Notes: generated from the letters alone by a model not told the origin. Shown: positions 7,279 to 15,688, numbered from the stretch's first letter. The stretch is 31,249 nt of DNA from an uncultured Clostridia bacterium (GCA_948664205.1 CAPNDH010000012.1:1-31249); one strand, 5' to 3'. Program-made: numbers and translations.

Positions 7279-7932
7279 ATGAAAGATTATTACGAAATAT
7301 TAGAAGTAAGCAAAAATGCTTCTCAAGAGATTATAGAAAAAGCATATAAAGTATTAGCTAAGAAATATCATCCAGATTTACAAGAAGAACAAAATAAGAA
7401 AATAGCAGAAGAAAAGATGAAACTCATAAACGAAGCCTATGAAATTTTGTCAGATGATAATAAAAGAAAAGAGTACAATATAGAATTAGAAAACGAAAAA
7501 AGAAGAATAGAAGATTCTAACACAAATAATTATAATGTTATAAATAATGAGAATGAAGGTTATTATGAAGAAGATGACGAATGCTATGAAGATGAAGAGC
7601 CTTTAACCAAGAAGCAAATAAGAAAGCAAAAAAGACAAGAAAAGAAAGCACAAAGAGAATATACAGAAGAACAAGAACGACAATATGCAAGGTATATGAG
7701 AAGCTTAGGATATAAAGTAAAAGAAAGATGGACATTTAAAAGATTTATTAGACTATTAAAAGCAATAATAGTAATAATAATATTTTTGCTAATAATATGG
7801 GTATTTCCACCAACTCATAAATTATTAGTAGAAGCATATGAACAAAATAGTATAATAAGAGCAATGGTAGAAGTATTTAAAAATATATTTATAGGAATTG
7901 GAAAAGGGTTAGCTTCAATATTTAATAAATAA
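7279..7932 (+). CDS. Membrane-anchored J-domain protein
   Basis: Residues 1-65 are a complete J domain with the HPD triad at 31-33 and a following NEAYEILSD helix, so it should stimulate an Hsp70 (DnaK). It is not DnaJ proper: there is no Gly/Phe region, zinc finger or C-terminal substrate domain. Residues 85-150 are a charged, mostly acidic then Lys/Arg-rich linker, and residues 156-178 form one transmembrane segment followed by a short amphipathic tail. The likely topology places the J domain in the cytoplasm. The start follows ATAGGAG, and a perfect TATAAT lies at 7243-7248 without a good -35. It ends at the 27-bp hairpin. Confidence 0.88.
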   Translation: MKDYYEILEVSKNASQEIIEKAYKVLAKKYHPDLQEEQNKKIAEEKMKLINEAYEILSDDNKRKEYNIELENEKRRIEDSNTNNYNVINNENEGYYEEDDECYEDEEPLTKKQIRKQKRQEKKAQREYTEEQERQYARYMRSLGYKVKERWTFKRFIRLLKAIIVIIIFLLIIWVFPPTHKLLVEAYEQNSIIRAMVEVFKNIFIGIGKGLASIFNK

Positions 7933-7939
7933 TATTATA

Positions 7940-8023
7940 AAAAAGAAATCAGAATGAAGTGAACCCAAATTATTAGACAAAAAAGTTTAATAAGGAGGGT
8001 TCACTTCATTCTGATTTCTTTTT
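7940..8023. terminator. 27-bp perfect inverted repeat acting as bidirectional terminator
   Basis: Arms 7940-7966 and 7997-8023 are perfect complements around a 30-nt loop, and both outer ends are A/T runs. It lies between convergent genes and overlaps the stop codon of the small minus-strand gene. The arms are longer than a normal terminator, so it may be a palindromic repeat recruited as one. Confidence 0.8.
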
Positions 8024-8210
8024 AATGCGCCATTATAACAAAAGAATTTAGGTAAATTTTTTCAATTACTGTAATTAAAGGAACACCTTTTTCATACAAA
8101 ATACCATCAAAATAATCTTTTTCTTCAGAAGAAGCAAATTGCATTACATACATTTTTCCTTTCTTATTTAAGAACGTATAAGCTTCATGCATTTTTTGTT
8201 TTTCTACCAT
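8022..8210 (-). CDS. Small hypothetical protein, 62 residues
   Basis: I do not recognise this protein. It has a mixed sequence with several Lys, Tyr and Met residues, no signal peptide, and a moderately hydrophobic second half. A perfect AAAGGAGG site precedes the ATG, and a good minus-strand promoter (TTTACA, 17 bp, TATAAT) lies just upstream, so it is very probably translated. It converges with the J-domain gene and ends in the shared hairpin. An alternative ATG 9 nt earlier gives only a four-residue frame. Confidence 0.75.
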   Translation of the reverse strand: MVEKQKMHEAYTFLNKKGKMYVMQFASSEEKDYFDGILYEKGVPLITVIEKIYLNSFVIMAH

Positions 8211-8240
8211 AGGTCATCCCTCCTTTGTGCAATAAAATGA

Positions 8241-8269
8241 ATTATACATTAATTTCCATAAATTGTAAA
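8241..8269 (-). promoter_or_regulatory. Promoter of the 62-residue gene
   Basis: On the minus strand TTTACA (8269-8264) and TATAAT (8246-8241) are 17 bp apart. Confidence 0.75.
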
Positions 8270-8362
8270 TAAAAACATTTAGACAAAAAACGACAAATTT
8301 AGAAAAATAAATATATACAAAGCTATAAATAATCAATATAATATAAAAAAGTATATCGAATA

Positions 8363-8391
8363 TTGTAATAATATGTAATTTGTGGTAGAAT
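8363..8391 (+). promoter_or_regulatory. Promoter of trmB
   Basis: TTGTAA at 8363-8368 and TAGAAT at 8386-8391 are 17 bp apart. The -10 lies inside the extended frame that begins with GTG at 8382, which argues that translation starts at 8412. Confidence 0.65.
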
Positions 8392-8411
8392 GTTTTTTAA
8401 GGAGTGAGTAT

Positions 8412-9071
8412 ATGAGAATTAGATTTAAGCCATGGGCTAGACCAGAATTAGAAGCAAGCAAGTTTTATATAGATAATCCACAAGATTATAAAGGAAAATG
8501 GAAAACGTTATATCAGAATAAAAATCCATTTCATATAGAGCTAGGATGTGGAAAAGGAAGCTTTATATCACAATTAGCAGTTAATAATGAAAATGTAAAT
8601 TATTTAGCAATAGATTTAGTAGATGCAATGTTAGGTTTAGCAAAAAGAAATATTGAACAAATATATAATGAAAAGAATAAAGAAATAAACAATGTATACT
8701 TAACAAGACATGATATAGAAAGAATATTCTTAGTATTAGATAAAAAAGATAAGCCAGAAAGAATATATATAAATTTTTGTAATCCTTGGCCACGAGGAAA
8801 ACATCATAAAAAGAGATTAACACATACAAGACAGCTAGAAAAATACAAAGAAATATTAACGAAAAATGGAGAGATATATTTTAAAACAGATGATGATGGG
8901 CTATTTAATGATAGTTTAATATATTTCAAAGAAACAGGATTTGAAATTATAAAATTAACATTTGACTTAGAAAATGAAGCAAGTTTCTGGGAAAATATTG
9001 AAACAGAACATGAAAAAATGTTTAAAGAACAAGGAATAAAAATAAAGGCATTAATTGCAAGAAAAAAGTAG
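8412..9071 (+). CDS. trmB: tRNA (guanine-N7-)-methyltransferase
   Basis: SAM-dependent enzyme making m7G46 in tRNA. The SAM-binding motif ELGCGKGSFI is near residues 44-53, and the catalytic and tRNA-binding block NPWPRGKHHKKRLTH is near residues 126-140. The 219 residues are a normal length. I start at ATG 8412 rather than the in-frame GTG at 8382 because an AAGGAG site (8399-8404) lies 7 nt before it and the promoter -10 falls downstream of the GTG. It is a single-gene unit with a terminator at 9146-9185. Confidence 0.95.
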   Translation: MRIRFKPWARPELEASKFYIDNPQDYKGKWKTLYQNKNPFHIELGCGKGSFISQLAVNNENVNYLAIDLVDAMLGLAKRNIEQIYNEKNKEINNVYLTRHDIERIFLVLDKKDKPERIYINFCNPWPRGKHHKKRLTHTRQLEKYKEILTKNGEIYFKTDDDGLFNDSLIYFKETGFEIIKLTFDLENEASFWENIETEHEKMFKEQGIKIKALIARKK

Positions 9072-9145
9072 ATAAGCATGTAACAAAAAAATAAAAATTA
9101 CATAAGATATAATATAAACAATATATATTGTTTTTTATATAGATT

Positions 9146-9185
9146 AAATGGAGAAAAGGCCAATTAAAAGACCTTTTCTCCATTT
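9146..9185 (+). terminator. Terminator of trmB
   Basis: A 14-bp perfect stem (9146-9159 with 9172-9185) and a T-rich end lie 75 nt after the stop codon. Confidence 0.8.
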
Positions 9186-9198
9186 TGACTTTTAAGTA

Positions 9199-9262
9199 TC
9201 TCAATTAGGGACAGTCCCTAATTGAGACAAATGGGTCAATTTTGGGCGGGGTTATACCTTCC
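9199..9262. repeat. GGGACAGTCCC palindromic repeat
   Basis: A 13-bp perfect hairpin (9199-9211 with 9215-9227) is followed by AATGGGTCAATTTTGGGCGG. The vocabulary (GTCAATTT, GGGGT, GGGAC) matches the element at 15935-16017. Such palindromes resemble REP-like elements spread by Y1 transposases in other Firmicutes, but no such gene is in the window. It abuts the stop codon of the XRE gene. Confidence 0.6.
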
Positions 9263-9586
9263 CTATTTTTTTGCAATAACTTTAGCAACTTCGTAAATTA
9301 ATTTTTGTTGCTCAGAAGAACAATTAGATAATAGTTTTGCAAATTCATCATTTAAATATGAATTAGATTCATTAGAAGAACCATTTAGAATTTCCCCTTC
9401 TGTTAAATCTAAAATTTTACAAATTTGACTTAATCTTTTTATATTAACTTGGGAATTACCTCTTTCAATTCTACTTAAAAAGGCAATTGAAACACCTATT
9501 TGTTCAGCAAGTTTTTCTTGTGTCATATTTTTTTCTTTTCGTGCATTTTTAATTCTTTCTCCAATTATAGTATAATCTACAGCCAC
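9263..9586 (-). CDS. XRE-family transcriptional regulator
   Basis: A 107-residue cytoplasmic DNA-binding protein. Residues 7-62 form a HTH_3 domain, with the recognition region in MTQEKLAEQIGVSIAFLSRI and the following IERGNSQVNIKRLSQICKIL. The C-terminal 40 residues are short and helical, probably for dimerisation. The start is GTG at 9584-9586 behind a GAAAGGA site about 10 nt away. It faces metG divergently and converges with trmB; neither neighbour suggests its target, so it may be autoregulatory. Confidence 0.85.
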   Translation of the reverse strand: MAVDYTIIGERIKNARKEKNMTQEKLAEQIGVSIAFLSRIERGNSQVNIKRLSQICKILDLTEGEILNGSSNESNSYLNDEFAKLLSNCSSEQQKLIYEVAKVIAKK

Positions 9587-9768
9587 TTAAAATCATTCCT
9601 TTCAATATTAATCTTAAAGAAAATATAGCACTATATAGTTAAATAAAATAAATAAATACACGAATTGCGAATTAAAACACAAATAATATACAAGTTATAT
9701 ATTAACGAATATTATTTAAATATTAAGTATCCTGTTTTTTATATAAAACAAGAATATAAAAAAAATCA

Positions 9769-9797
9769 TTGAATTTTACACTTAAATATGATAGAAT
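9769..9797 (+). promoter_or_regulatory. Promoter of metG
   Basis: TTGAAT at 9769-9774 and TAGAAT at 9792-9797 are 17 bp apart, 38 bp before the TTG start. The short leader leaves no room for a T-box. Confidence 0.65.
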
Positions 9798-9835
9798 TCA
9801 TAAATAGAAAGAAGAGAAAAAAGGAATGATGAATT

Positions 9836-11422
9836 TTGGAAAAGAAAACATTTTATTTAACAACACCAATATATTACCCAAGTGGTAAGTTTCATATAGG
9901 AACAGCATATACAACAGTTTTAGCAGATTCAATAAAAAGATATAAAACATTAAAAGGTTTTGATACTTATATGCTTACAGGTATGGACGAGCATGGACAA
10001 AAGATACAAGATGTAGCTGAAAAAAACGGAAAAACTCCACAGGAGCATGTTGATGAAATTGCAAAAAATGCAAAAGAACTATGGAAAAAAATGGACATAC
10101 ATTATGATGATTTTATTCGTACTACTGAAGAAAGACATACTAAAGTTGTAGAAGACATTTTTGATAGATTAATGGAGCAAGGAGATATTTACTTAGGAGA
10201 ATATGAAGGATGGTATTGTGTACCTTGCGAAACTTTCTTTACAGAAACTCAGCTTATAGATGGAAAATGTCCAGACTGTGGTAGAGAAGTAAAGAAAATG
10301 AAAGAAGAATCATATTTCTTCAATATGAAAAAATATCAAAAAAGATTAGAAGAATTTTACGAACAAAATCCAGATTTCATAGCGCCAGAATCAAGAAAAA
10401 ATGAATTATTTAATAACTTTATAAAACCAGGGTTAGAAGATTTATGCGTATCACGTACAAGTTTTGAATGGGGAGTAAAGGTACGTAAAAATCCAAAACA
10501 TGTAGTATATGTATGGTTAGATGCATTAACAAACTATATAACAGCTATTGGATATGGATCAACAGATGAAAGTAAATTTAATAAATACTGGCCAGCAGAT
10601 TTACACATAGTTGGTAAAGATATAATTCGTTTTCACGGAATATATTGGCCAATATTCTTAATGGCACTTGGCTTACCACTTCCTAAAAAGCTATATGCAC
10701 ATGGTTGGATAATGATGAAAGAAGGTAAAATGTCTAAATCAAAAGGAAATGTTGTATATCCAGAATTATTAATAGAGAGGTATGGACTAGATGCAACTAA
10801 ATATTTCTTATTAAAAGAGTTACAATATGGACAAGATGGAGTATTTACACCAGAAGGGTTTGTAGAAAGATTTAATATAGATTTGTGTAATGATTTAGGA
10901 AACCTTTTAAATAGAACAATAGGAATGATGAATAAATATTTCGAAGGAATTATACCAAATTATGTAGGACAAAAAAATGAAGTAGATAGTAGCATAGAAG
11001 AAACAGTAAAAGAAGAAATAAAAGCATTTGAAGAAAGTATGGAAAGCCTTCATATATCAAATTCACTTGGAGAAATATGGACAATAATATCAAAATCAAA
11101 CAAATATATAGATGAAACAGCACCATGGGTACTAGCTAAATCTGAAAATGAAGAAGATAAAGAAAAGTTAAAATCAGTAATGTATCATTTGGTAGAAAAC
11201 CTAAGAACAGTAGCAGTAATGTTACAGCCATTTATGCCAGAAACTGCTGAAAAAATGTTTAAACAATTAGGGCTAGATAAAGAAGAATTTAAGACTTGGG
11301 AATCTTTAAATGAATACGAAAAAATAGGTGGACAGAAAGTAATAGAAAAAGGAGAGCCACTATTTATGAGATTAGACATGGAAGAAGAAGTAGAATTTAT
11401 TAAACAAGGAATGAACAAATAA
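9836..11422 (+). CDS. metG: Methionyl-tRNA synthetase
   Basis: Charges tRNA-Met. The class I HIGH motif appears as FHIG at residues 19-22 and KMSKS at 298-302. The zinc knuckle with two CxxC pairs (CVPC and CPDC) is at about residues 129-150. The anticodon-binding helical domain follows up to residue 528. The C-terminal EMAP-like tRNA-binding domain found in longer homologues such as the B. subtilis enzyme is absent. The start is TTG at 9836, about 10 nt after an AAAAAGGA site; two ATG codons at 9826 and 9829 lie in another frame that stops after about 18 codons. It appears monocistronic. Confidence 0.97.
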   Translation: MEKKTFYLTTPIYYPSGKFHIGTAYTTVLADSIKRYKTLKGFDTYMLTGMDEHGQKIQDVAEKNGKTPQEHVDEIAKNAKELWKKMDIHYDDFIRTTEERHTKVVEDIFDRLMEQGDIYLGEYEGWYCVPCETFFTETQLIDGKCPDCGREVKKMKEESYFFNMKKYQKRLEEFYEQNPDFIAPESRKNELFNNFIKPGLEDLCVSRTSFEWGVKVRKNPKHVVYVWLDALTNYITAIGYGSTDESKFNKYWPADLHIVGKDIIRFHGIYWPIFLMALGLPLPKKLYAHGWIMMKEGKMSKSKGNVVYPELLIERYGLDATKYFLLKELQYGQDGVFTPEGFVERFNIDLCNDLGNLLNRTIGMMNKYFEGIIPNYVGQKNEVDSSIEETVKEEIKAFEESMESLHISNSLGEIWTIISKSNKYIDETAPWVLAKSENEEDKEKLKSVMYHLVENLRTVAVMLQPFMPETAEKMFKQLGLDKEEFKTWESLNEYEKIGGQKVIEKGEPLFMRLDMEEEVEFIKQGMNK

Positions 11423-11471
11423 AAATGCTAAAGAGTAAGAATTTCTTGTAGTACAAGAAAACTAATTTAGA

Positions 11472-11513
11472 AAATATATTCTACGTTGTAGGGGGTCGTC
11501 GCCATCGGTGACC
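11472..11513. repeat. GTAGGGGTCG hairpin repeat
   Basis: The string ATATTCTACGTTGTAGGGG and the following TCG...GGTGACC hairpin recur almost unchanged at 26271-26309 inside ylbJ. Confidence 0.7.
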
Positions 11514-11574
11514 AGTAAGACAGAATATTCTTATTCGAATAAAAGTAATATAAGAAGTAAAGAGGGAAAAAGTT

Positions 11575-11742
11575 ATGTCTGATATAAAACATTTAGAATA
11601 TTGTGTAAAACTAGGAAATACATGTGTACAAAATAAATTAGAACAATTAGAACAAGGAATATATGTGGAAAATGAAAGAAATTACGAAGCTCAAAATTAC
11701 AATGAGCTTAGCTTTAGAGAGCGACTAAGAAATTGGGAGTAG
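11575..11742 (+). CDS. Small hypothetical protein, 55 residues
   Basis: The frame begins MSDIKHLEYCVKLG and ends RERLRNWE, with two Cys (residues 10 and 17) and many Asn, Glu and Gln; no membrane segment. It is preceded by AAAGAGGG about 9 nt before the ATG and has the codon use of its neighbours. It could be co-transcribed with metG, since no terminator is evident in the 150-bp gap, which holds only a GTAGGGG hairpin. I do not recognise a family. Confidence 0.65.
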   Translation: MSDIKHLEYCVKLGNTCVQNKLEQLEQGIYVENERNYEAQNYNELSFRERLRNWE

Positions 11743-11777
11743 CTAAACATAAAATATATGTGCAATTAATTTGAATT

Positions 11778-11926
11778 GTAGGGGCTTAATCGGTCAGGAA
11801 TACCCGTTAGAATTTACCAAATTACGCCCACTGTACAAATATTAACAATTCTATAAATTCAGAATATACGTTTAGGGCGAAATTCGGTATTCCCAAAGAA
11901 GTATTCCTTACCGATTTAGCCCCTAC
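11778..11926. repeat. MITE-like palindrome with GTAGGGGCTAAATCGG ends
   Basis: The left end (GTAGGGGCTTAATCGGT) and the right end (ACCGATTTAGCCCCTAC) are inverted copies that extend over AGGAATAC, and a second inner pair contains ATTCGGTATT and CGCCC. A shortened copy is at 14677-14727. No coding capacity. Confidence 0.75.
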
Positions 11927-12015
11927 GGAATAAGAAAATTAACAGAATAAAATATATTAGACAAAATATACAAAAATTTCACAAAAAATGCACAAATAAA
12001 ATGTATAATAAAATG

Positions 12016-12041
12016 CACTAAAGATATTAAAAACTTTAGTG
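12016..12041 (+). terminator. Short hairpin with T-rich tail
   Basis: CACTAAAG (12016-12023) pairs with CTTTAGTG (12034-12041), followed by TTATTTT. A TATAAT is seen at 12004-12009 just before it. What transcript it ends is unclear. Confidence 0.5.
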
Positions 12042-12055
12042 TTATTTTAAATTGT

Positions 12056-12254
12056 AGGGGAGAGCATAGCTCGTCCGTGTGGCCAAGCCACTTTCTTATA
12101 TTATAGGAAAGTACGTTATTTTAAGTTATAGAGTAGCCACAGCGGAATGATATATCTTTTTTCGTGCTTTAGCCTTAAGAAAAAAGCATATATCATTCGT
12201 TGGGCGTCTGTGGCGGATAATTTAACACGTAGGGTGGCGAAGCTAATTTCTTGT
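12056..12254. repeat. Composite repeat with 159-bp MITE-like copy A
   Basis: 12056-12095 is a GTAGGGG unit. 12096-12254 is nearly identical to 21959-22117, with about six differences over 159 bp. It folds into a long hairpin: GCCACAG with CTGTGGC, GAATGATATAT with ATATATCATTC, and TTTTTTC with GAAAAAA. Copy A ends 21 bp before the response-regulator start codon. A diverged third copy is at 18190-18300. Confidence 0.8.
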
Positions 12255-12275
12255 TAAAAGGGAGAGAAAATAAAT

Positions 12276-12953
12276 ATGAATGATATCACAGTATTAGTTG
12301 TAGATGACGAGTCAAGAATGAGAAAACTAGTAAAAGATTTTTTAATACAAAAAGGATATAATACTTTAGAAGCATCAGATGGAGAGGAAGCTTTAAAAAT
12401 ATTTGAAGAAGAGAAAAATAAAATAGGAATAATTTTATTAGATGTAATGATGCCAAAATTAGATGGTTGGTCTGTGCTTCGACAAATTAGGCAAACTTCA
12501 AAAGTTCCAATTATAATGCTTACAGCAAGAGGTGAAGAGCAAGATGAATTATTTGGTTTTGAGCTTGGAGTAGACGAATATATTTCAAAGCCATTTAGTC
12601 CAAAAATATTAGTTGCAAGAGTAGAAGCGGTACTAAAAAGGACAATAAAAGAAGAAAACAAAAACGTAAATTATGGTGGAATTGAAATAGATGTCCAAGG
12701 AAGAACTGTAAAGGTAGATGGAAAGCAAATAGAACTAAGCTTAAGGGAATACGAGCTTTTAAAATATTTATTAGATAATAAAGGAATAGCATTATCAAGA
12801 GATAAAATATTAAATAATGTATGGAATTATGACTATTATGGAGATTCAAGAACAATAGATAGCCACATAAAAAAAGTAAGACACAAACTAGGCAAAAAAG
12901 GAAAATACATAGAAACAGTAAGAGGAATAGGTTACAAATTTGAAATTAAATAG
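12276..12953 (+). CDS. OmpR/PhoB-family response regulator
   Basis: Two-component DNA-binding regulator. The receiver domain (residues 1-122) shows the acidic pair D10-D11, the phosphoacceptor D56 in LLDVMMPKLDG, a Thr in IIMLTARG and the conserved Lys in SKPF. The C-terminal winged helix (about 130-225) ends in the typical RTIDSHIKKVRHKL and VRGIGYKF blocks. The start follows AAAAGGGAG, just after the repeat element. The cognate kinase begins 146 bp downstream on the same strand. The stimulus is not evident. Confidence 0.95.
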   Translation: MNDITVLVVDDESRMRKLVKDFLIQKGYNTLEASDGEEALKIFEEEKNKIGIILLDVMMPKLDGWSVLRQIRQTSKVPIIMLTARGEEQDELFGFELGVDEYISKPFSPKILVARVEAVLKRTIKEENKNVNYGGIEIDVQGRTVKVDGKQIELSLREYELLKYLLDNKGIALSRDKILNNVWNYDYYGDSRTIDSHIKKVRHKLGKKGKYIETVRGIGYKFEIK

Positions 12954-13033
12954 TATGTAGAGAATGCAATTATATATATCAACAATAATATGTATGGGTC
13001 GCCATTTACAAATTCAAAATAATAAAACGATAT

Positions 13034-13060
13034 GTAGGGGTCGTTGCCTTCGGCGACCCA
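13034..13060. repeat. GTAGGGGTCG hairpin between the two-component genes
   Basis: GGGTCG pairs with CGACCC around a TTGCCTTCGG-type loop. A partial unit (TGTATGGGTCGCC) precedes it at 12991-13003. Both lie inside a frame that extends the kinase ORF upstream, which makes that extension an artefact. Confidence 0.65.
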
Positions 13061-13098
13061 CTCTTCAAAGAAATTACCATAATAGAAAGAGAGAAAAA

Positions 13099-14631
13099 AT
13101 GAAAAAATTACAAAACAAATTTAAATCTGTACGAATAAAACTATTTTCATCACTGTGTGTAGTAGTAATATTAATTGTACTATTTTTAATTATAATAAAT
13201 AATGTTGTATTAGAAAGCTTCTATATGTATTCAAAAGTAGAAACAATTAAAACAACATATTCAAAAATAAATCAATATTTTAACGAAATATCAATAGATG
13301 GATTTTCAAAAGTAGATATTGATGAAGAATTAAATAAAATAGCAGTAAAAAATGACTTTGAAATATTAATTAAAAATGATGAAAACTTATTATTATATAG
13401 TTCAGATGAAAACTTAAATTCAGCAATAGATAAAATAAATGAAATTATAATAGGACAAGATAGAAGATTTAACATTAAATATCAAGGAAATAAAGATATA
13501 ATAATTTATAATAAAAATAAAGTAACAATTAGAAAAATAGTAGATGTAAAGAGCAATATAAATTATATGTTCCTTTCAGCTGAGTTAGATAATGGATATA
13601 CACTTTATATAAGAATACCAATTTCACCAATACAAGAAAGTGTAAGAATTTCTAATAATTTACTAATATTAATAGGTGGAATATCAATTATAATAGCAGG
13701 AATTATAGCATCATTCTTATCTAGAAAATTTACAGAGCCAATAACAGAACTTAACAATATAACAACAAATATGGCAAAATTAGATTTTAGTAAAAAATAT
13801 ATAGAAAAAGATACAGAAGACGAAATAAACAACTTAGGAAAAAACATAAATTTGATGTCAGACAAATTAGAAGCAACAATTAAGCAATTGAGATCTACAA
13901 ATATAGAATTAGAAAAGGATATTGAGGAAAAATCTAAAATAGATGACATGAGAAAGCAATTTATTTCAGATGTATCACACGAACTAAAAACACCAATAGC
14001 TTTAATTCAAGGATATGCAGAAGGATTAATTGAAAATGTAAATACAGATGATGAATCAAGGAAATTCTATGCAGAAGTAATATTAGATGAAGCAGAAAAA
14101 ATGGATACATTAGTAAAGCAATTACTAGAATTAATGAAAATAGAATACGGAAAAAGAGAATTTAACGATACAGAATTTAACATAGTAGAACTAATAAATG
14201 AAGTAATAAGAAAATGCAAAGTAATGTCAGAAGAAAAAGATATAGAGGTAGAATTTAAGCAAAAAGATGAGACTATAAATGTAGTAGCAGACGATTTTTA
14301 TATAGATCAAGTAATAACAAATTACTTCACAAATGCAATAAAACATGCAGAAAATGTAGACGGAAAAAAACAAATAAAAATAGAAATAGAAGAAACTAAA
14401 CAAAATAAAATAAAAGTTAAAATATTCAATACAGGAGAAAGAATAAAAGAAGAAGACCTAGAAAGAATATGGAAACGCTTTTATAAAATAGATTCTTCAA
14501 GGAACAGAGAAGATGGCGGAACAGGAATAGGGCTAGCACTAGTAAAAGCAATAATGTCAAATTATAATAATAAATTTGGCGTAGAAAATAAAGAAAATGG
14601 TGTAGAATTTTATATAGAATTAAATAAATAA
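13099..14631 (+). CDS. Sensor histidine kinase, HAMP/HisKA type
   Basis: Membrane kinase partnering the upstream regulator. TM1 is at about residues 14-36, an extracellular sensing domain at 37-185, TM2 at about 187-207, then HAMP, the HisKA domain with the phosphorylated H294 in VSHELKTP, and the ATPase domain with the N box (YFTNAIKHA) and the GGTGIGLALVK box. I start at ATG 13099 (510 residues), preceded by GAAAGAGAG; the frame is open back to 12964, but that part is translated repeat DNA. The extracellular domain has no recognised fold. Downstream are three repeats and then a sortase gene. Confidence 0.93.
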   Translation: MKKLQNKFKSVRIKLFSSLCVVVILIVLFLIIINNVVLESFYMYSKVETIKTTYSKINQYFNEISIDGFSKVDIDEELNKIAVKNDFEILIKNDENLLLYSSDENLNSAIDKINEIIIGQDRRFNIKYQGNKDIIIYNKNKVTIRKIVDVKSNINYMFLSAELDNGYTLYIRIPISPIQESVRISNNLLILIGGISIIIAGIIASFLSRKFTEPITELNNITTNMAKLDFSKKYIEKDTEDEINNLGKNINLMSDKLEATIKQLRSTNIELEKDIEEKSKIDDMRKQFISDVSHELKTPIALIQGYAEGLIENVNTDDESRKFYAEVILDEAEKMDTLVKQLLELMKIEYGKREFNDTEFNIVELINEVIRKCKVMSEEKDIEVEFKQKDETINVVADDFYIDQVITNYFTNAIKHAENVDGKKQIKIEIEETKQNKIKVKIFNTGERIKEEDLERIWKRFYKIDSSRNREDGGTGIGLALVKAIMSNYNNKFGVENKENGVEFYIELNK

Positions 14632-14676
14632 AAACTGGATTGTCTATTTTTATATTAATTATTTTAGGACAAAACT

Positions 14677-14727
14677 GTAGGGGCTAAATCGGTAAGGAAT
14701 ACCTAAGAGAAATACCGAATTTCGCCC
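14677..14727. repeat. Shortened GTAGGGGCTAAATCGG element
   Basis: Shares GTAGGGGCTAAATCGGTAAG and the AATACCGAATTTCGCCC segment with the full element at 11778-11926, lacking the second outer arm. Confidence 0.7.
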
Positions 14728-14775
14728 TTTTTTGTTGAATAGGAGAAATTAATTTTTAGAAATACATTTTGCATT

Positions 14776-14802
14776 GTATGGGTCGCTACCAAAGTGCGAC
14801 CT
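14776..14802. repeat. GTATGGGTCG hairpin repeat
   Basis: GGGTCGC pairs with GCGACCT around ten bases. It is another copy of the small GTAGGGG hairpin. Confidence 0.6.
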
Positions 14803-14975
14803 ATGTAGCTTTTAAAAAAAATTTAGGAAAAATACATAAAATTCCTAAAAACTTTTCTACAAAAAAGAGTATCAATAGACAAGTCTCGATAAGGTAAAAT
14901 ATAGAAAATACAAATAATAAAGAATTATATAATATAAATTGTTGAAAAATAGTATTTTAACACGATGAAAAAAAC

Positions 14976-15004
14976 TTTACATTAACATAAAATGATGCTA
15001 ATAT
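14976..15004 (+). promoter_or_regulatory. Promoter of the sortase gene
   Basis: TTTACA at 14976-14981 and TAATAT at 14999-15004 are 17 bp apart. The leader of about 95 nt contains a small stem (GCAA/TTGC near 15013-15027). No known riboswitch was recognised. Confidence 0.6.
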
Positions 15005-15106
15005 AAAAGCAGGCAAAGAGTTGCAACATTGCTAAAGTAATTCAAATGAAAACATTAAAATACAAAAGTAAATAAAAAGTGCATAAAAGGTAGGTGAAGC
15101 ATATGC

Positions 15107-15688
15107 ATGTTAAAAAATAAAAAATATATTTTATACATAACTGTAATTTTAATTTCTGTAATAATTTTTATATCAATGGTTTATATTCAATTAAATTTAT
15201 TTAATATTCAAAAAAAGCGAATTAGTTCAAATTTAGTTCAAAAAAATAATATTATAAATCCAATAAATACAACATTAATAAGTGATGAAATAGGAATAAA
15301 ATATAAAAAAGGTAATAATTGGAGAATTGTAATTCAAAAAATAAATGTCAATGCACCAATTTTAGAAGGTACAACAAAAGAAATTCTAAGAAGAGGAGTT
15401 GGACATTTTGAAACTACCAGTAGATGGAATGGAAATATATGTTTAGCTGCTCATAATCAAGGATATAAATATAATTATTTTCAAGAAATTAAAAACTTGG
15501 AAATGGGAGATATAATAACATATATAACAGAAAAAGGAACTAAAAAATATGAAGTAATCAAAAATGAAACCATTAAAGAAACAGATTTATCATGTATAAA
15601 AAATACCAATGAAAATATTATAACACTGATAACGTGTGAAGAAAACAAAAGAGAATACAGAAGATGTGTTCGAGGAAAAGAAATTTAA
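15107..15688 (+). CDS. Class D-like sortase
   Basis: Membrane-anchored transpeptidase that joins surface proteins to the cell wall or to each other. Residues 8-30 are one N-terminal signal-anchor. The catalytic His is in LAAHNQ, the catalytic Cys in TLITCEE and the Arg in EYRRCVRG, near residue 188, so the triad is complete. At 193 residues it is a normal size for class D. Start at ATG 15107, behind an AGGTAGGTGAAG stretch. No LPxTG substrate gene was recognised in the window; the two-component genes upstream could be functionally linked, but a promoter lies between. Confidence 0.88.
   Translation: MLKNKKYILYITVILISVIIFISMVYIQLNLFNIQKKRISSNLVQKNNIINPINTTLISDEIGIKYKKGNNWRIVIQKINVNAPILEGTTKEILRRGVGHFETTSRWNGNICLAAHNQGYKYNYFQEIKNLEMGDIITYITEKGTKKYEVIKNETIKETDLSCIKNTNENIITLITCEENKREYRRCVRGKEI

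Larger units (their letters stand above)
11743..12275. other. Gene-free stretch filled with repeats
   Basis: It holds a 149-bp palindromic element (11778-11926), a short hairpin terminator (12016-12041) and the MITE-like composite (12056-12254). No ORF with a ribosome binding site was seen. Confidence 0.7.

Noticed and set aside
12964..13098. N-terminal 45-codon extension of the histidine kinase frame
   Set aside because: It translates the GTAGGGG repeat DNA and lacks a ribosome binding site; the ATG at 13099 has one and leads directly into the first membrane helix.
15005..15106. Riboswitch before the sortase gene
   Set aside because: A small stem is present, but none of the conserved cores I know (c-di-GMP, SAM, cobalamin, glycine) can be found.
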